Assembly (NCBI GenBank): GCA_963796225.1
Contig: CAWCLK010000060.1
Location: forward strand, 1 to 31,762
Source: CAWCLK01 sp963796225
GTDB lineage: Bacteria; Actinomycetota; Nitriliruptoria; Nitriliruptorales; Nitriliruptoraceae
Reading direction: 5' to 3'
Length of the DNA stretch: 31,762 bases
Shown: one piece after another, positions 1 to 7,444 of the stretch
How positions within the stretch are numbered: position 1 is the stretch's first letter
Layout: each line of letters opens with the position of its first letter
Notes under the pieces: generated by a model
What the model was told of the DNA's origin: nothing
What the model saw: the letters and a program-made list of their open reading frames with translations, nothing else
Database searches by the model: none
Made by a program: the position numbers and the translations under genes

Positions 1-56
1 AGCTCGGCGGCGTCCTTCGCCCCGACCAGCAGTTCCTTGACGGTTCGTCGTCGCAT
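1..56 (-). CDS. Partial TrkA-C/PhoU-like protein, N-terminus only
   Basis: Only the first 18 codons are inside the window. They start at an ATG on the minus strand and read MRRRTVKELLVGAKDAAEL to the edge. This opening resembles the TrkA-C/PhoU-like proteins (potassium channel or transport regulators) that commonly follow MgtE-type transporters in actinobacteria, which start with a similar 'KELLVEAKDxSEL' stretch. That comparison is from memory. The start lies six bases after the stop of the upstream MgtE-like gene on the same strand, so the two are probably co-transcribed. The fragment is too short for a firm assignment. Confidence 0.5.
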   Translation of the reverse strand, partial: MRRRTVKELLVGAKDAAE

Positions 57-62
57 GGGTGC

Positions 63-1384
63 CTATCCAACTCCCGTGAGGGCCACGGCGCTCACCAGGC
101 ACAGGATGCCCAGGAAGTCCATGGCGGCAGTGACGATGGGTATGCCGTGGTTGTCCGGGTCCAGCCCGAACGCGAAGGCGGCGGACGCCGCCCCGTAGGC
201 CACGCTCGACAGCGCGATCGTGGCCATCAGTCCTCCGACGAGCGCGACGCCCACCAGCACGAGCACGCTCGGTGGGGCGGTGCCGACCAGCTCCGCACCG
301 ACCCACCCGATCGCCCCCGTGCCGGTGAAGGCCAGCAGGGCGAGCAGGAAGGTCAACGAGACATCCAGTCCGGCGAGCTTGCCGGGCAGCAGTCGTGGCT
401 CGATGATGCCGATGTGCAGCTTGGAGGACAAGCGGCTGGCCAGCAGGCCGCCGAGCGAGCCGCAGGTGGCCGCGAAGGGCGGCACCAGTCCCAGGATCGC
501 GGGGACGGCCGCGACCAGGCCCTCCTCGCGGGACGCGAGCACGATGCCGGCGAGCACCTGCAGGGTCACGGCGACGGTGAGCACGACCAGGGACTCCCGG
601 CACAGGCGGCGGATCCGCTCGTGGCTGTGCCGCCACCCACGCACGGCCGCGGCGATGCCGACGGCGATCGCGCCCCACCCGATGGTGTGGGCGACCACCG
701 GCCACCGCAGCAGCTGGGTCGCCAACAGCAGCAACGGCAGGGCGACCATGTCGCCCGTTGCCGTGATCAGGGGCGCGCCGACGTCGTCCATCGACCAGGT
801 GCGGACCTGGGACTGGCGGGCCACCTGGATGGTGGCGAACAGGAGGAACACCGAGGCGAGCACGCCGGCCGTGGCAGACACGGCGACCAGGTCGGGAAGG
901 GGGATGACGTCGCGACCCAGCAGGCGCGTGACCGCCCACACGAGCATCCCGGATTCGGTGGCCGTGGACAGGGTCAGCAGCGTGACGGCCTCGATCTGGC
1001 GGCCGAGGAAGTTCGTGCGGCGCAGCTCCGGTTCGAACTCACCGGTCCAGATCCCGGTGCCCAGGCGCGCGGCCAGGGCCCCGAACAGCGAGCCCCGCAT
1101 CCCGATCGCCGCCGGCACCAGCACGAGCAGGCCCGGGTGGGCGCTGAGCTCGTCACGCCCCGCGATCAGCACCGTCCCGGCGATCAGCGTGGCCAGCAGG
1201 CCGACCCCAGCGCCCCGGCGGAGGTCCGGATCGACCGCGCCTCCTGGCTCCAGTAGCGGCCGATCTCGGCCGCCGGCAGGCCGAGCGCACGCAGGGTCCG
1301 CATGACCGGGTCGGGCAGGCGGGGCGCGGGCAGCCGCGCGGGGCGCGCGGGCACGGGGCGACGGCGGCGGGGCGCGTCGGCCAC
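63..1384 (-). CDS. MgtE/SLC41-type divalent cation transporter (one frameshift)
   Basis: This is an integral membrane transporter of the MgtE C-domain family, probably for Mg2+. The restored protein has about 440 residues. It has two related half-domains, one with PGLLVLVPAAIGMRGSLFG near residue 84, the other with GSLGGLLASRLSSK. The family signature LDPDNHGIPIVTAAMDFLG sits near residues 409-427. It lacks the cytoplasmic N and CBS domains of classical MgtE. I place the start at a GTG (1384) preceded by AGGAGG at 1391-1396. The N-terminal frame (MRTLRALGLPAAEIGRYW..., stop at 1184) and the main frame join only if one G is restored in the C run at 1205-1208 on the plus strand. Without it, the readable part starts at the GTG at 1172. 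Recent mutation or sequencing error are both possible. The TrkA-C-like gene follows at six bases. Confidence 0.8.
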
Positions 1385-1417
1385 GAGGCGCCTCCTGGTC
1401 GTCGTCTCGGCCCGGGC

Positions 1418-1423
1418 AGCGTA
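1418..1423 (-). promoter_or_regulatory. Candidate -10 box of the MgtE-like gene
   Basis: The minus strand reads TACGCT here, matching the actinobacterial TAnnnT -10 pattern, 33 bases upstream of the GTG at 1384. No convincing -35 hexamer is visible. The same hexamer appears before the genes starting at 2051 and 4704. Confidence 0.3.
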
Positions 1424-1465
1424 GGGACGGCGCGCCGGTCGTCGGCGGGAGCCGCCCCGGGGGAC

Positions 1466-1487
1466 GTTCAGTGGGCGTTCAGGACGC
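1466..1487 (+). promoter_or_regulatory. Candidate PHO-box-like tandem repeat upstream of the lipoprotein gene
   Basis: Two directly adjacent 11-base units, GTTCAGTGGGC and GTTCAGGACGC, both start with GTTCAG. PhoP of Streptomyces binds 11-base direct repeat units that begin with GTTCA (known). The second unit ends five bases before a TAGCGT (1493-1498) that could be the -10 box of the lipoprotein gene, so the repeats cover the expected -35 region. The site also lies in the divergent region shared with the MgtE-like gene. Assignment to PhoP is inference. Confidence 0.3.
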
Positions 1488-1539
1488 CTGCGTAGCGTCC
1501 GCCCCGGCCGAGGGAGTCCAGACGTCCAGGAGGCGGGGC

Positions 1540-2007
1540 ATGCGGCGGTTCGAGGAGATGGCGGTGGCGGTCGTCCTGGTGCTCGGGGCGGCCGCGTGCG
1601 GGGGAGGCGACGGCGGGGACGCCGCCACCGGGGACGGGGCGTCGGCCACCGCCAGCGTCGACGCCGAGGTGGAGGCGACCGGGGCCGCCACCACCGGGGC
1701 AGTGCCGCAGGCCGGCAACATCCCGACCGACCTGGCACTGCCGTCCGGGCTCGAGCTGTCCGGCCCGACCCTGGTGCAGAGCGAGACCGAGTTCGTCGTG
1801 ACCGCCGAGATCGCCGGGGACCTGGATTCGCTCGCGACCACCTGGGCGGAGGGCCTGCGCTCGCAGGGGTGGGAGGTCGAGGTCGACGATTCCCAGGACG
1901 CCACGCGCAACCTGACAGCCACCAAGGACGACCGAGTGGTGGAGATCACGCTCGACGACACCGGCGCCGACAAGCTGCCGGTGACCCTCCGCGGCCGGGC
2001 GGCCTGA
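1540..2007 (+). CDS. Small secreted lipoprotein, function unknown
   Basis: A 155-residue protein starts at an ATG with AGGAGG at 1528-1533, six bases upstream. A longer reading from 1471 lacks such a site. The N-terminus (MRRFEEMAVAVVLVLGAAAC) has a short hydrophobic signal segment and ends in a Cys that fits a lipidation site, although position -3 is Ala instead of the usual Leu/Val/Ile. An acidic Gly/Ala/Thr-rich linker follows (residues 21-60). The compact C-terminal domain (about 65-150) reads like a small alpha/beta module. I do not recognise the family. It is probably anchored to the outer face of the membrane. It is transcribed divergently from the MgtE-like gene and ends 43 bases before the acyl-CoA dehydrogenase. 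Confidence 0.75.
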   Translation: MRRFEEMAVAVVLVLGAAACGGGDGGDAATGDGASATASVDAEVEATGAATTGAVPQAGNIPTDLALPSGLELSGPTLVQSETEFVVTAEIAGDLDSLATTWAEGLRSQGWEVEVDDSQDATRNLTATKDDRVVEITLDDTGADKLPVTLRGRAA

Positions 2008-2014
2008 GCAGCCT

Positions 2015-2043
2015 TTCGACGTCGAAGTGCCGCTGGGTACGCT
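2015..2043 (+). promoter_or_regulatory. Candidate leaderless promoter with overlapping palindromic operator
   Basis: A perfect 12-base palindrome TTCGACGTCGAA lies at 2015-2026, and a TACGCT -10-like box at 2038-2043. If TTCGAC (2015-2020) serves as the -35, the spacer is 17 bases. The ATG at 2051 starts seven bases after the -10 box, so the transcript would begin at or next to the start codon. That fits the lack of any Shine-Dalgarno sequence before this gene. The palindrome overlapping the -35 is where a TetR- or FadR-type repressor of fatty-acid genes could bind (inference). Confidence 0.4.
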
Positions 2044-2050
2044 CGGCCGC

Positions 2051-3855
2051 ATGAGTGACTACACCGCCCCCGTCCGTGACATGCGCTTCGTCCTCGAGCA
2101 CCTCGCGGGGTTGCCCGAGCTCGCCGAACTCGACGCCTTCTCGCACGCCGACCCCGACATGGTCGGGTCGCTGCTCGAGGAGGCCGGCCGCTTCTGCTCG
2201 CAGGCCGTCGCCCCCACCAACCGCGAGGGCGACGAGCAGGGCACCCAGCTTTCTGCCGATGGCGAGATCACGCTGCCCGACTCGTTCAAGCGCGTCTACG
2301 ACCAGTACGTCGAGGCCGGGTGGGCCGCGCTCAGCCAGCCCACCGAGTTCGGCGGTGGCGGGTTCCCGCTGGTGGTCTCGTCGGCCTTCAAGGAGATGCT
2401 CAACTCCGCGAACCTGGCGTTCTCGCTCGGTCCGCTGCTGACCACCGGCGCGGTGTACGCCATGAGCCACCACGCCAGCGACGAGCTCCAGCAGACCTAC
2501 CTGCCGAAGATGGTCACCGGCGAGTGGGCCGGGACGATGAACCTGACCGAGCCGCAGGCCGGGTCGGACGTCGGGGCGGTCACGACCAAGGCCGTGCCGC
2601 AGGACGACGGCACGTACCTGGTCAAGGGCCAGAAGATCTACATCACCTTCGGCGAGCACCAGCTCACCGACCAGATCGTGCACCTGGTCCTGGCGCGCAC
2701 GCCCGATGCCCCGGCCGGGACCAAGGGGATCTCCCTGTTCGTGGTGCCCAAGTTCCTCGTGAACGAGGACGGCTCGCTGGGCGAGCACAACGACGTCACC
2801 TGCATCTCCATCGAGCACAAGATGGGGATCCACGCCGCCCCGACCTGCACGATGGCGTACGGCGAGAAGGGCGACGGGGCCGTCGGCTACCTCGTGGGCG
2901 ACGAGAACAAGGGCATGAAGTACATGTTCACCATGATGAACGACGCCCGCCTGGGTGTCGGTCAGCAGGGTGTGGCCATCGCCGAACGCGCCTACCAGCA
3001 GGCGCTGGACTACGCCAAGGAGCGTCGCCAGGGTCGGGGCCGGGGTCCGAGCCGGGCGAGCAGGCGCGCATCATCGAGCACGCCGACGTCCGGCGGATGC
3101 TGCTCACCATGAAGGCCTGCATCGAGGCCTCGCGCGCGATGACCTTCGTCAACGCCGCCGCGCTCGACCGCGCGAACGTGCACCCCGACGAGGGCGTGCG
3201 CGAGTACAACCAGAAGCTCGCCGACCTCTACACGCCGCTGTCCAAGGCGTGGGGGACCGACCTCGGCGTCGAGCTGACGTCGCTGGCCATCCAGGTCCAC
3301 GGCGGCATGGGGTACGTCGAGGAGACCGGCGTCGCCCAGCACTACCGCGACGCCCGCATCGCCCCGATCTACGAGGGCACCAACGGCATCCAGGCCATCG
3401 ACCTCGTCGGGCGCAAGCTGCCCTACGACGGCGGGGCGTTCGTCAAGGGCTTCATCGAGGACCTGCGCGGCACCGCCGACTCCCTCGAGGGCGACGACCT
3501 GGCCTCCATCAAGGAGCACCTGGGCGACGGCATCGACGTGCTCGCCGAGACGACGAACTGGGTCTTCGAGCACCGCGAGGACATCCAGGACGTCTTCGCC
3601 GGCGCCACGCCGTACCTGCGCCTGATGGCCACCGTGGTCGGGGCCGAGCTGATGGCTCGCGCCGCGAAGGCCGCCACCGAACAGCTCGACGCCGGCGCCA
3701 GCGGCAGCGACAAGGCCTTCTACGAGGCCAAGGTCGTCACCGCCCGCTACTTCGCCGAGCAGGTCCTGCCCAGCGTCCACGGCCTCAAGGCCCAGGTCAC
3801 CGCCACCGCGCGGGACCTGTACGCCCTCGACGAGGACCAGTACGCCACGGCCTGA
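2051..3855 (+). CDS. Acyl-CoA dehydrogenase, FadE type (one frameshift)
   Basis: This flavoenzyme introduces the alpha-beta double bond into acyl-CoA in beta-oxidation. Restored length is about 601 residues, usual for the long actinobacterial subfamily with an extra C-terminal helical domain. Visible features are the N-terminus SDYTAPVRDMRFVLEHL, the FAD/substrate signature MNLTEPQAGSD (residues 163-173), and IYEGTNGIQ with the presumed catalytic base Glu442. Reading changes frame near 3031-3045: the first frame gives YAKERRQGR and then nonsense up to a stop at 3112, and the second resumes at GSEPGEQARIIEHADVRRM and runs to 3855. Restoring one G in the gggg run at 3036-3039 repairs it. The ATG at 2051 was chosen because the family's N-terminus begins there. 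A hairpin follows the stop. Confidence 0.85.
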
Positions 3856-3873
3856 CCGGCCCCCCGCCACATG

Positions 3874-3915
3874 AGTGTGCTCCTCACACGGCTCTGGCCG
3901 AGTGAGGAGCACACT
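3874..3915. terminator. Strong hairpin between convergent genes, bidirectional terminator
   Basis: AGTGTGCTCCTCAC (3874-3887) is followed after 14 bases by its exact reverse complement GTGAGGAGCACACT (3902-3915). Inside the loop CGGC/GCCG can add four more pairs after an A-A mismatch, closing on TCTG. The hairpin sits between the stop of the acyl-CoA dehydrogenase (3855) and the stop of the minus-strand gene (3919). There is no T tract on either side, as is common in high-GC actinobacteria. Confidence 0.75.
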
Positions 3916-3918
3916 GAT

Positions 3919-4704
3919 TCAGGTGACCCAGGTGGCCACGCGGTCGGCGGCGGCGGCGTCACGGTCGACGCCCGGTGCCAGCAGCACCGTGGGTCGCCCC
4001 GTGAGCAGCGGCCGCAGGGCTGCCGTCGCCAGCCAGTGGCGCGAGGAGGACTCGACCCCGACCGTCTCGGCGGGGGCGTCGCGGAGCGTGTCCAGCATGG
4101 CCGCCTGGGTCGCCACCTCGGTCCCGTCGTCCAGCGCCGGTGACGGGGCGGTGCCGAGCGGCGCCGGCGGGTCGTCCGGGAACGGTTGGACCTGCTCGAC
4201 GAAGGCGTCGGCGGGCCCGTTGCGGGTCGGTGCCCCGTCGAACCCCCACCCCCAGACGACGAGCTCGCCGGCGACGTCGGGGATGCCGTCGACGTGGCTG
4301 AGGACGACGTCGGCCTGCGGGGCCTGCGGCCCGACGACCACCGTCAGCCCGGCCCACCACGCCCCGAGGGCCGCGGCGGCCGGGACCCAGCCCGGGGGGC
4401 CGACGATCCCGAGGCGGTCCCCGGGCTCGAGCAGCAGCTCGAGCGCGATCCAGTGGGCCGTCTTGGCCGTCCACTGCGCCAGCGACGCGAAGGCCTGCTC
4501 CTGCCTGACCGATGCTCGGGCGGCCGGTCGGCGGCGGGGCATCATCGCGACGGGTGGCAGCGACCGGTCCGCCCTCGGCCGGCCGCCCTCGGACGGGAGG
4601 AGCAGCGTGATCGCCGGCCGGTGGCCTCCGGCCGCGGCGGCGCGGACCGCTGCGGGGACGTCCTCGGCGTCGCGCGCGCCGGCGGGGGAGAGCGACAGGG
4701 TCAT
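3919..4704 (-). CDS. TIGR03089 family protein (AMP-ligase N-domain-like)
   Basis: The protein has 261 residues. The stretch LAQWTAKTAHWIALELLL...EPGDRLGIVGPPGWVPAAAALGAWWAGLTVVV resembles the N-terminal subdomain of AMP-forming acyl-CoA ligases, but the protein ends long before their adenylate-binding motifs, so catalysis is unlikely in the usual form. This matches the actinobacterial TIGR03089 family, of unknown function. The start is the ATG at 4704, with GAGAGG about seven bases upstream. An in-frame extension to 4776 has no such site. The gene is transcribed divergently from the LCP gene. That arrangement recalls the mycobacterial cpsA/lcp1 neighbourhood as I remember it, so a link to wall-polymer assembly is suspected but unproven. 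Confidence 0.7.
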   Translation of the reverse strand: MTLSLSPAGARDAEDVPAAVRAAAAGGHRPAITLLLPSEGGRPRADRSLPPVAMMPRRRPAARASVRQEQAFASLAQWTAKTAHWIALELLLEPGDRLGIVGPPGWVPAAAALGAWWAGLTVVVGPQAPQADVVLSHVDGIPDVAGELVVWGWGFDGAPTRNGPADAFVEQVQPFPDDPPAPLGTAPSPALDDGTEVATQAAMLDTLRDAPAETVGVESSSRHWLATAALRPLLTGRPTVLLAPGVDRDAAAADRVATWVT

Positions 4705-4756
4705 CGGGTGCCTCTCGGGGCGGGTGAACACGCGGCCGTGCCGCGTGTCGGCATCG

Positions 4757-4762
4757 AGCGTA
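4757..4762 (-). promoter_or_regulatory. Candidate -10 box of the TIGR03089-type gene
   Basis: The minus strand reads TACGCT, a TAnnnT box, 52 bases upstream of the ATG at 4704. No recognisable -35 accompanies it. Confidence 0.25.
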
Positions 4763-4783
4763 GGGGTCCGGCACACTGCGCCC

Positions 4784-4800
4784 GGCCGGTGTCACCGGCC
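4784..4800. promoter_or_regulatory. 17-base palindrome in the TIGR03089/LCP divergent region
   Basis: GGCCGGTGTCACCGGCC is an 8+8 perfect inverted repeat around a single central T. It lies about 22 bases upstream of the TACGCT box facing the minus-strand gene and about 85 bases upstream of the LCP start. The odd-length, compact symmetry suits a dimeric repressor site better than a hairpin. The regulator is unknown. Confidence 0.4.
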
Positions 4801-4884
4801 ACGGGCGGCGTGCACGTGGTTGCCCGGCTCCGCCCCCACCGCCGCAGGCCCCTGCCCCCGGTCATCACGTCGTGAGGCGATCCC

Positions 4885-6291
4885 GTGCGATCCCGCTCAA
4901 CCATGTTCATCTCCGACCGCCAGCGGTCGCGTCGTGGCACGGGACGATCCGTCCTGCGCTGGGGGGCGGCCGTCCTGGGCGTGCTCGTCCTGCTCGGCGT
5001 CCTCACCGCCGGCGGGCTGTGGTGGTACGCCAACTCCCAGATGGACGAGATCGACGTCCCCTCCCTCGACGCCACCGAGGCTCCCACCGACGGGGCGTCG
5101 GGCGAGCCCGTCCTCGAGGACACGCTGAACGTGCTGGTGGTCGGCAACGACACCCGCGAGGGCCTGACCGAGGAGCAGCTGCAGGAGCTCGGGACGACCG
5201 ACGAGGGCACCCGGTTGACCGACACGATCATGCTGGTGCAGATCTCGCCGAACCGGGACGACGCCGTCGTGGTCGCCTTCCCGCGCGACCTCGCGGTGCA
5301 GATGCCCGGCGTGGACGGGGCGGGGCCGCAGGACTACGTGAAGATCAACTCCGTGATGGCGCGTGGGGGCGGTCCCGACGCGCTGGTCGAGACCATCCAG
5401 GACTTCAGCGGCCTGGACCTCGACCACTACGTCGAGATCAACATGGCCGGCTTCCTCGATCTCGCCGACGTGCTCGGTGGGGTCGAGGTCTGCCTCGACG
5501 AACCCCTGGTGGACCAGTACGCCGGGGTCGACCTGCCGTCGGGCTGCCAGACGCTGTCCAGCACCCAGGCCCTCGGGTTCGTGCGCTCGCGCCGGACCAC
5601 GACCGAGCAGTTCGGCATCGGGGACTTCGGGCGCATCGCCAAGCAGCAGTACTACCTCAAGCAGGCCATGGCGAAGGCCACGCGGCTCGGGACCCTGCTG
5701 AACCCGATGCGCGTCAAGAACCTCATCGACGCCGTGGCCAGCGCGGTGACCACCGACCGCGCGCTCGGCCTGACCGACATGTACCGGATCGCCAACACCC
5801 TCAAGGGCGTGACCGCCGACGACGTGGTCATGCGCACGGTGCCCGGCACCATCCAGAACATCGACGGCCAGTCCTTCGTCGTGCACGAACCCGGCCCCAC
5901 CACCGACCTGTTCGCCGCGATGCGCAGCGGCGGGGCGCTCGGGGACACCGGGGTCGACGCCCCCGACGAGCTCGGCCCCGAGGACGTGCGCGTGCTCATC
6001 GTCAACGGCGTCGGGATCGAGGGCCTCGCGAGCGACGTCCAGTCCTTCCTCGAGCAGCGCGACTTCGATGTGGTCGACGCCGTCAACCCGTCGGACCTCG
6101 ATCCCGAGGACGACTTCGACACGTCCCTGGAGGGCCTGACGATCCGCCACACCGCGGACGGCCTGCCCCGGGCCGAGCTGCTGCGGGACCGCCTCGGCGA
6201 CGTCCCGGTCGAGCTGGAGGAGGTCGACGAGCTGCCCGAGGGCGCCGACGTCGTGCTCGTCGTCGGATCGGCCTGGGAGGATCAGGCCTGA
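4885..6291 (+). CDS. LytR-CpsA-Psr (LCP) family cell-wall polymer ligase
   Basis: LCP enzymes move wall polysaccharides or teichoic-type polymers from a polyprenyl lipid carrier onto peptidoglycan outside the membrane. The protein has 468 residues: a short basic N-terminus, one membrane segment (about 24-48), the LCP catalytic domain (about 80-260) and a LytR_C domain (about 365-463). Conserved elements are GNDTREG (87-93), TDTIMLVQ, AFPRDL (131-136), KINS (153-156) and RSRRTTTEQFGIGDFGRI (234-251), carrying the Asp and Arg residues that hold the pyrophosphate. I chose the GTG at 4885, preceded by GAGG at spacing eight. The ATG at 4903 is possible but has no ribosome site. It heads the rhamnose-precursor genes, starting 79 bases before rmlA, so its substrate is probably the rhamnose-containing polymer made here. 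Confidence 0.9.
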   Translation: MRSRSTMFISDRQRSRRGTGRSVLRWGAAVLGVLVLLGVLTAGGLWWYANSQMDEIDVPSLDATEAPTDGASGEPVLEDTLNVLVVGNDTREGLTEEQLQELGTTDEGTRLTDTIMLVQISPNRDDAVVVAFPRDLAVQMPGVDGAGPQDYVKINSVMARGGGPDALVETIQDFSGLDLDHYVEINMAGFLDLADVLGGVEVCLDEPLVDQYAGVDLPSGCQTLSSTQALGFVRSRRTTTEQFGIGDFGRIAKQQYYLKQAMAKATRLGTLLNPMRVKNLIDAVASAVTTDRALGLTDMYRIANTLKGVTADDVVMRTVPGTIQNIDGQSFVVHEPGPTTDLFAAMRSGGALGDTGVDAPDELGPEDVRVLIVNGVGIEGLASDVQSFLEQRDFDVVDAVNPSDLDPEDDFDTSLEGLTIRHTADGLPRAELLRDRLGDVPVELEEVDELPEGADVVLVVGSAWEDQA

Positions 6292-6306
6292 CCCGGCGTC
6301 CTCGTC

Positions 6307-6312
6307 TACCGT
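6307..6312 (+). promoter_or_regulatory. Candidate -10 box of the rml operon
   Basis: TACCGT lies 58 bases upstream of the rmlA start, in the 79-base gap after the LCP gene. It matches TAnnnT, but no -35 is evident, so readthrough from the LCP promoter is equally possible. Confidence 0.2.
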
Positions 6313-6370
6313 CCGCGACCGACTGCCCGGCACGCCCGCCCCATCGCCCGACCCACCGAAGGAACGCGTC

Positions 6371-7441
6371 GTGAAGGCACTCGTCCTTGCCGGGGGCGCC
6401 GGCACGCGCCTGCGGCCCATCACGCACACCAGCGCCAAGCAGCTCGTGCCGGTGGCCAACAAGCCGATCCTGTTCTACGGGCTCGAGCAGATCCGGGATG
6501 CCGGGATCACCGACGTCGGCATCATCGTCGGGGACACCGCCGCCGAGATCGAGGAGGCGGTGGGTGACGGGTCGGCGCTCGGCATCCACGCCACGTTCAT
6601 CCCGCAGGACGCCCCGCTGGGCCTGGCCCACGCCGTCCTGACGGCCGAGGACTTCCTCGGCGACGACGACTTCGTCATGTTCCTCGGCGACAACCTCATC
6701 GAGGGCGGCATCCGGTACCTCGTCGAGGCCTTCGAGGAGCACCGCCCCGCCGCGCAGATCCTGCTCAAGCAGGTCCCGGACCCGGAACGGTTCGGCGTCG
6801 CCGCCCTGAAGGAGGACGGCTCGATCGACCGGCTGGTGGAGAAGCCGACCGACCCGCCCAGCGACCTCGCGCTCGTCGGCGTGTACCTGTTCACGTCCCG
6901 GATCCTCGACGCGGCCAAGCGCATCGAGCCGTCGGGGCGGGGCGAGCTCGAGATCACCGACGCGATCCAGCGCCTCATCGACGACGGCGAGGTCGTGCGC
7001 GCCTCCACCGTCGAGGGCTGGTGGCTCGACACCGGGAAGAAGGACGAGCTGCTCGACGCCAACCGGATCGTGCTCGGGTCGATCGACCGACGCATCGACG
7101 GTCGCGTGGACGAGACCTCCACGGTCTCCGGCAACGTCGTGCTCGAGGCCGGGGCCGAGATCGTCAACTCCACGGTCCGCGGACCGGTCGCCATCGGGGC
7201 CGGGACCCGCATCGTCGACAGCTACGTGGGGCCGTTCACGTCGATCGCCGACGGGTGCCTGCTGGCCGACACCGAGATCGAGTACTCGGTCGTGCTGGCC
7301 CGGTGCTCGGTGACCGACATCCCCCGGATCGAGGGGTCGCTGCTCGGGCGCGACGTGACGCTGCAGCGCACCGAGCGTCGCCCCGCCGCCCACCGGTTCA
7401 TGCTCGGCGACCACTCCCAGGTCGAGATAAGCGAGAGCTGA
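6371..7441 (+). CDS. rmlA: Glucose-1-phosphate thymidylyltransferase, long form (RmlA)
   Basis: The enzyme joins dTTP and glucose-1-phosphate to give dTDP-glucose, the first step to dTDP-L-rhamnose. The 356-residue protein opens with the nucleotidyltransferase signature LVLAGGAGTRLRPIT, followed by SAKQLVPVANKPI. It has LGDNLIEGG near residue 100, FGVAALKEDG, VEKPTDPPSDLALVGVY and EITDAIQRLI. Unlike the roughly 290-residue short RmlA, it has a C-terminal hexapeptide/left-handed beta-helix extension (about 245-345: VSGNVVLEAGAEIVNSTV...IGAGTRIVDSYVG), typical of the long-form subfamily. The start is a GTG with GAAGGA eight bases upstream. rmlB starts three bases after its stop. Confidence 0.93.
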   Translation: MKALVLAGGAGTRLRPITHTSAKQLVPVANKPILFYGLEQIRDAGITDVGIIVGDTAAEIEEAVGDGSALGIHATFIPQDAPLGLAHAVLTAEDFLGDDDFVMFLGDNLIEGGIRYLVEAFEEHRPAAQILLKQVPDPERFGVAALKEDGSIDRLVEKPTDPPSDLALVGVYLFTSRILDAAKRIEPSGRGELEITDAIQRLIDDGEVVRASTVEGWWLDTGKKDELLDANRIVLGSIDRRIDGRVDETSTVSGNVVLEAGAEIVNSTVRGPVAIGAGTRIVDSYVGPFTSIADGCLLADTEIEYSVVLARCSVTDIPRIEGSLLGRDVTLQRTERRPAAHRFMLGDHSQVEISES

Positions 7442-7444
7442 CAC

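Noticed and set aside
1184..1738. A 184-codon open frame on the minus strand as an independent gene
   Set aside because: Only its last ~67 codons carry meaning: they are the displaced N-terminus of the MgtE-like transporter. The upstream part is a Pro/Arg-rich shadow of the lipoprotein gene.
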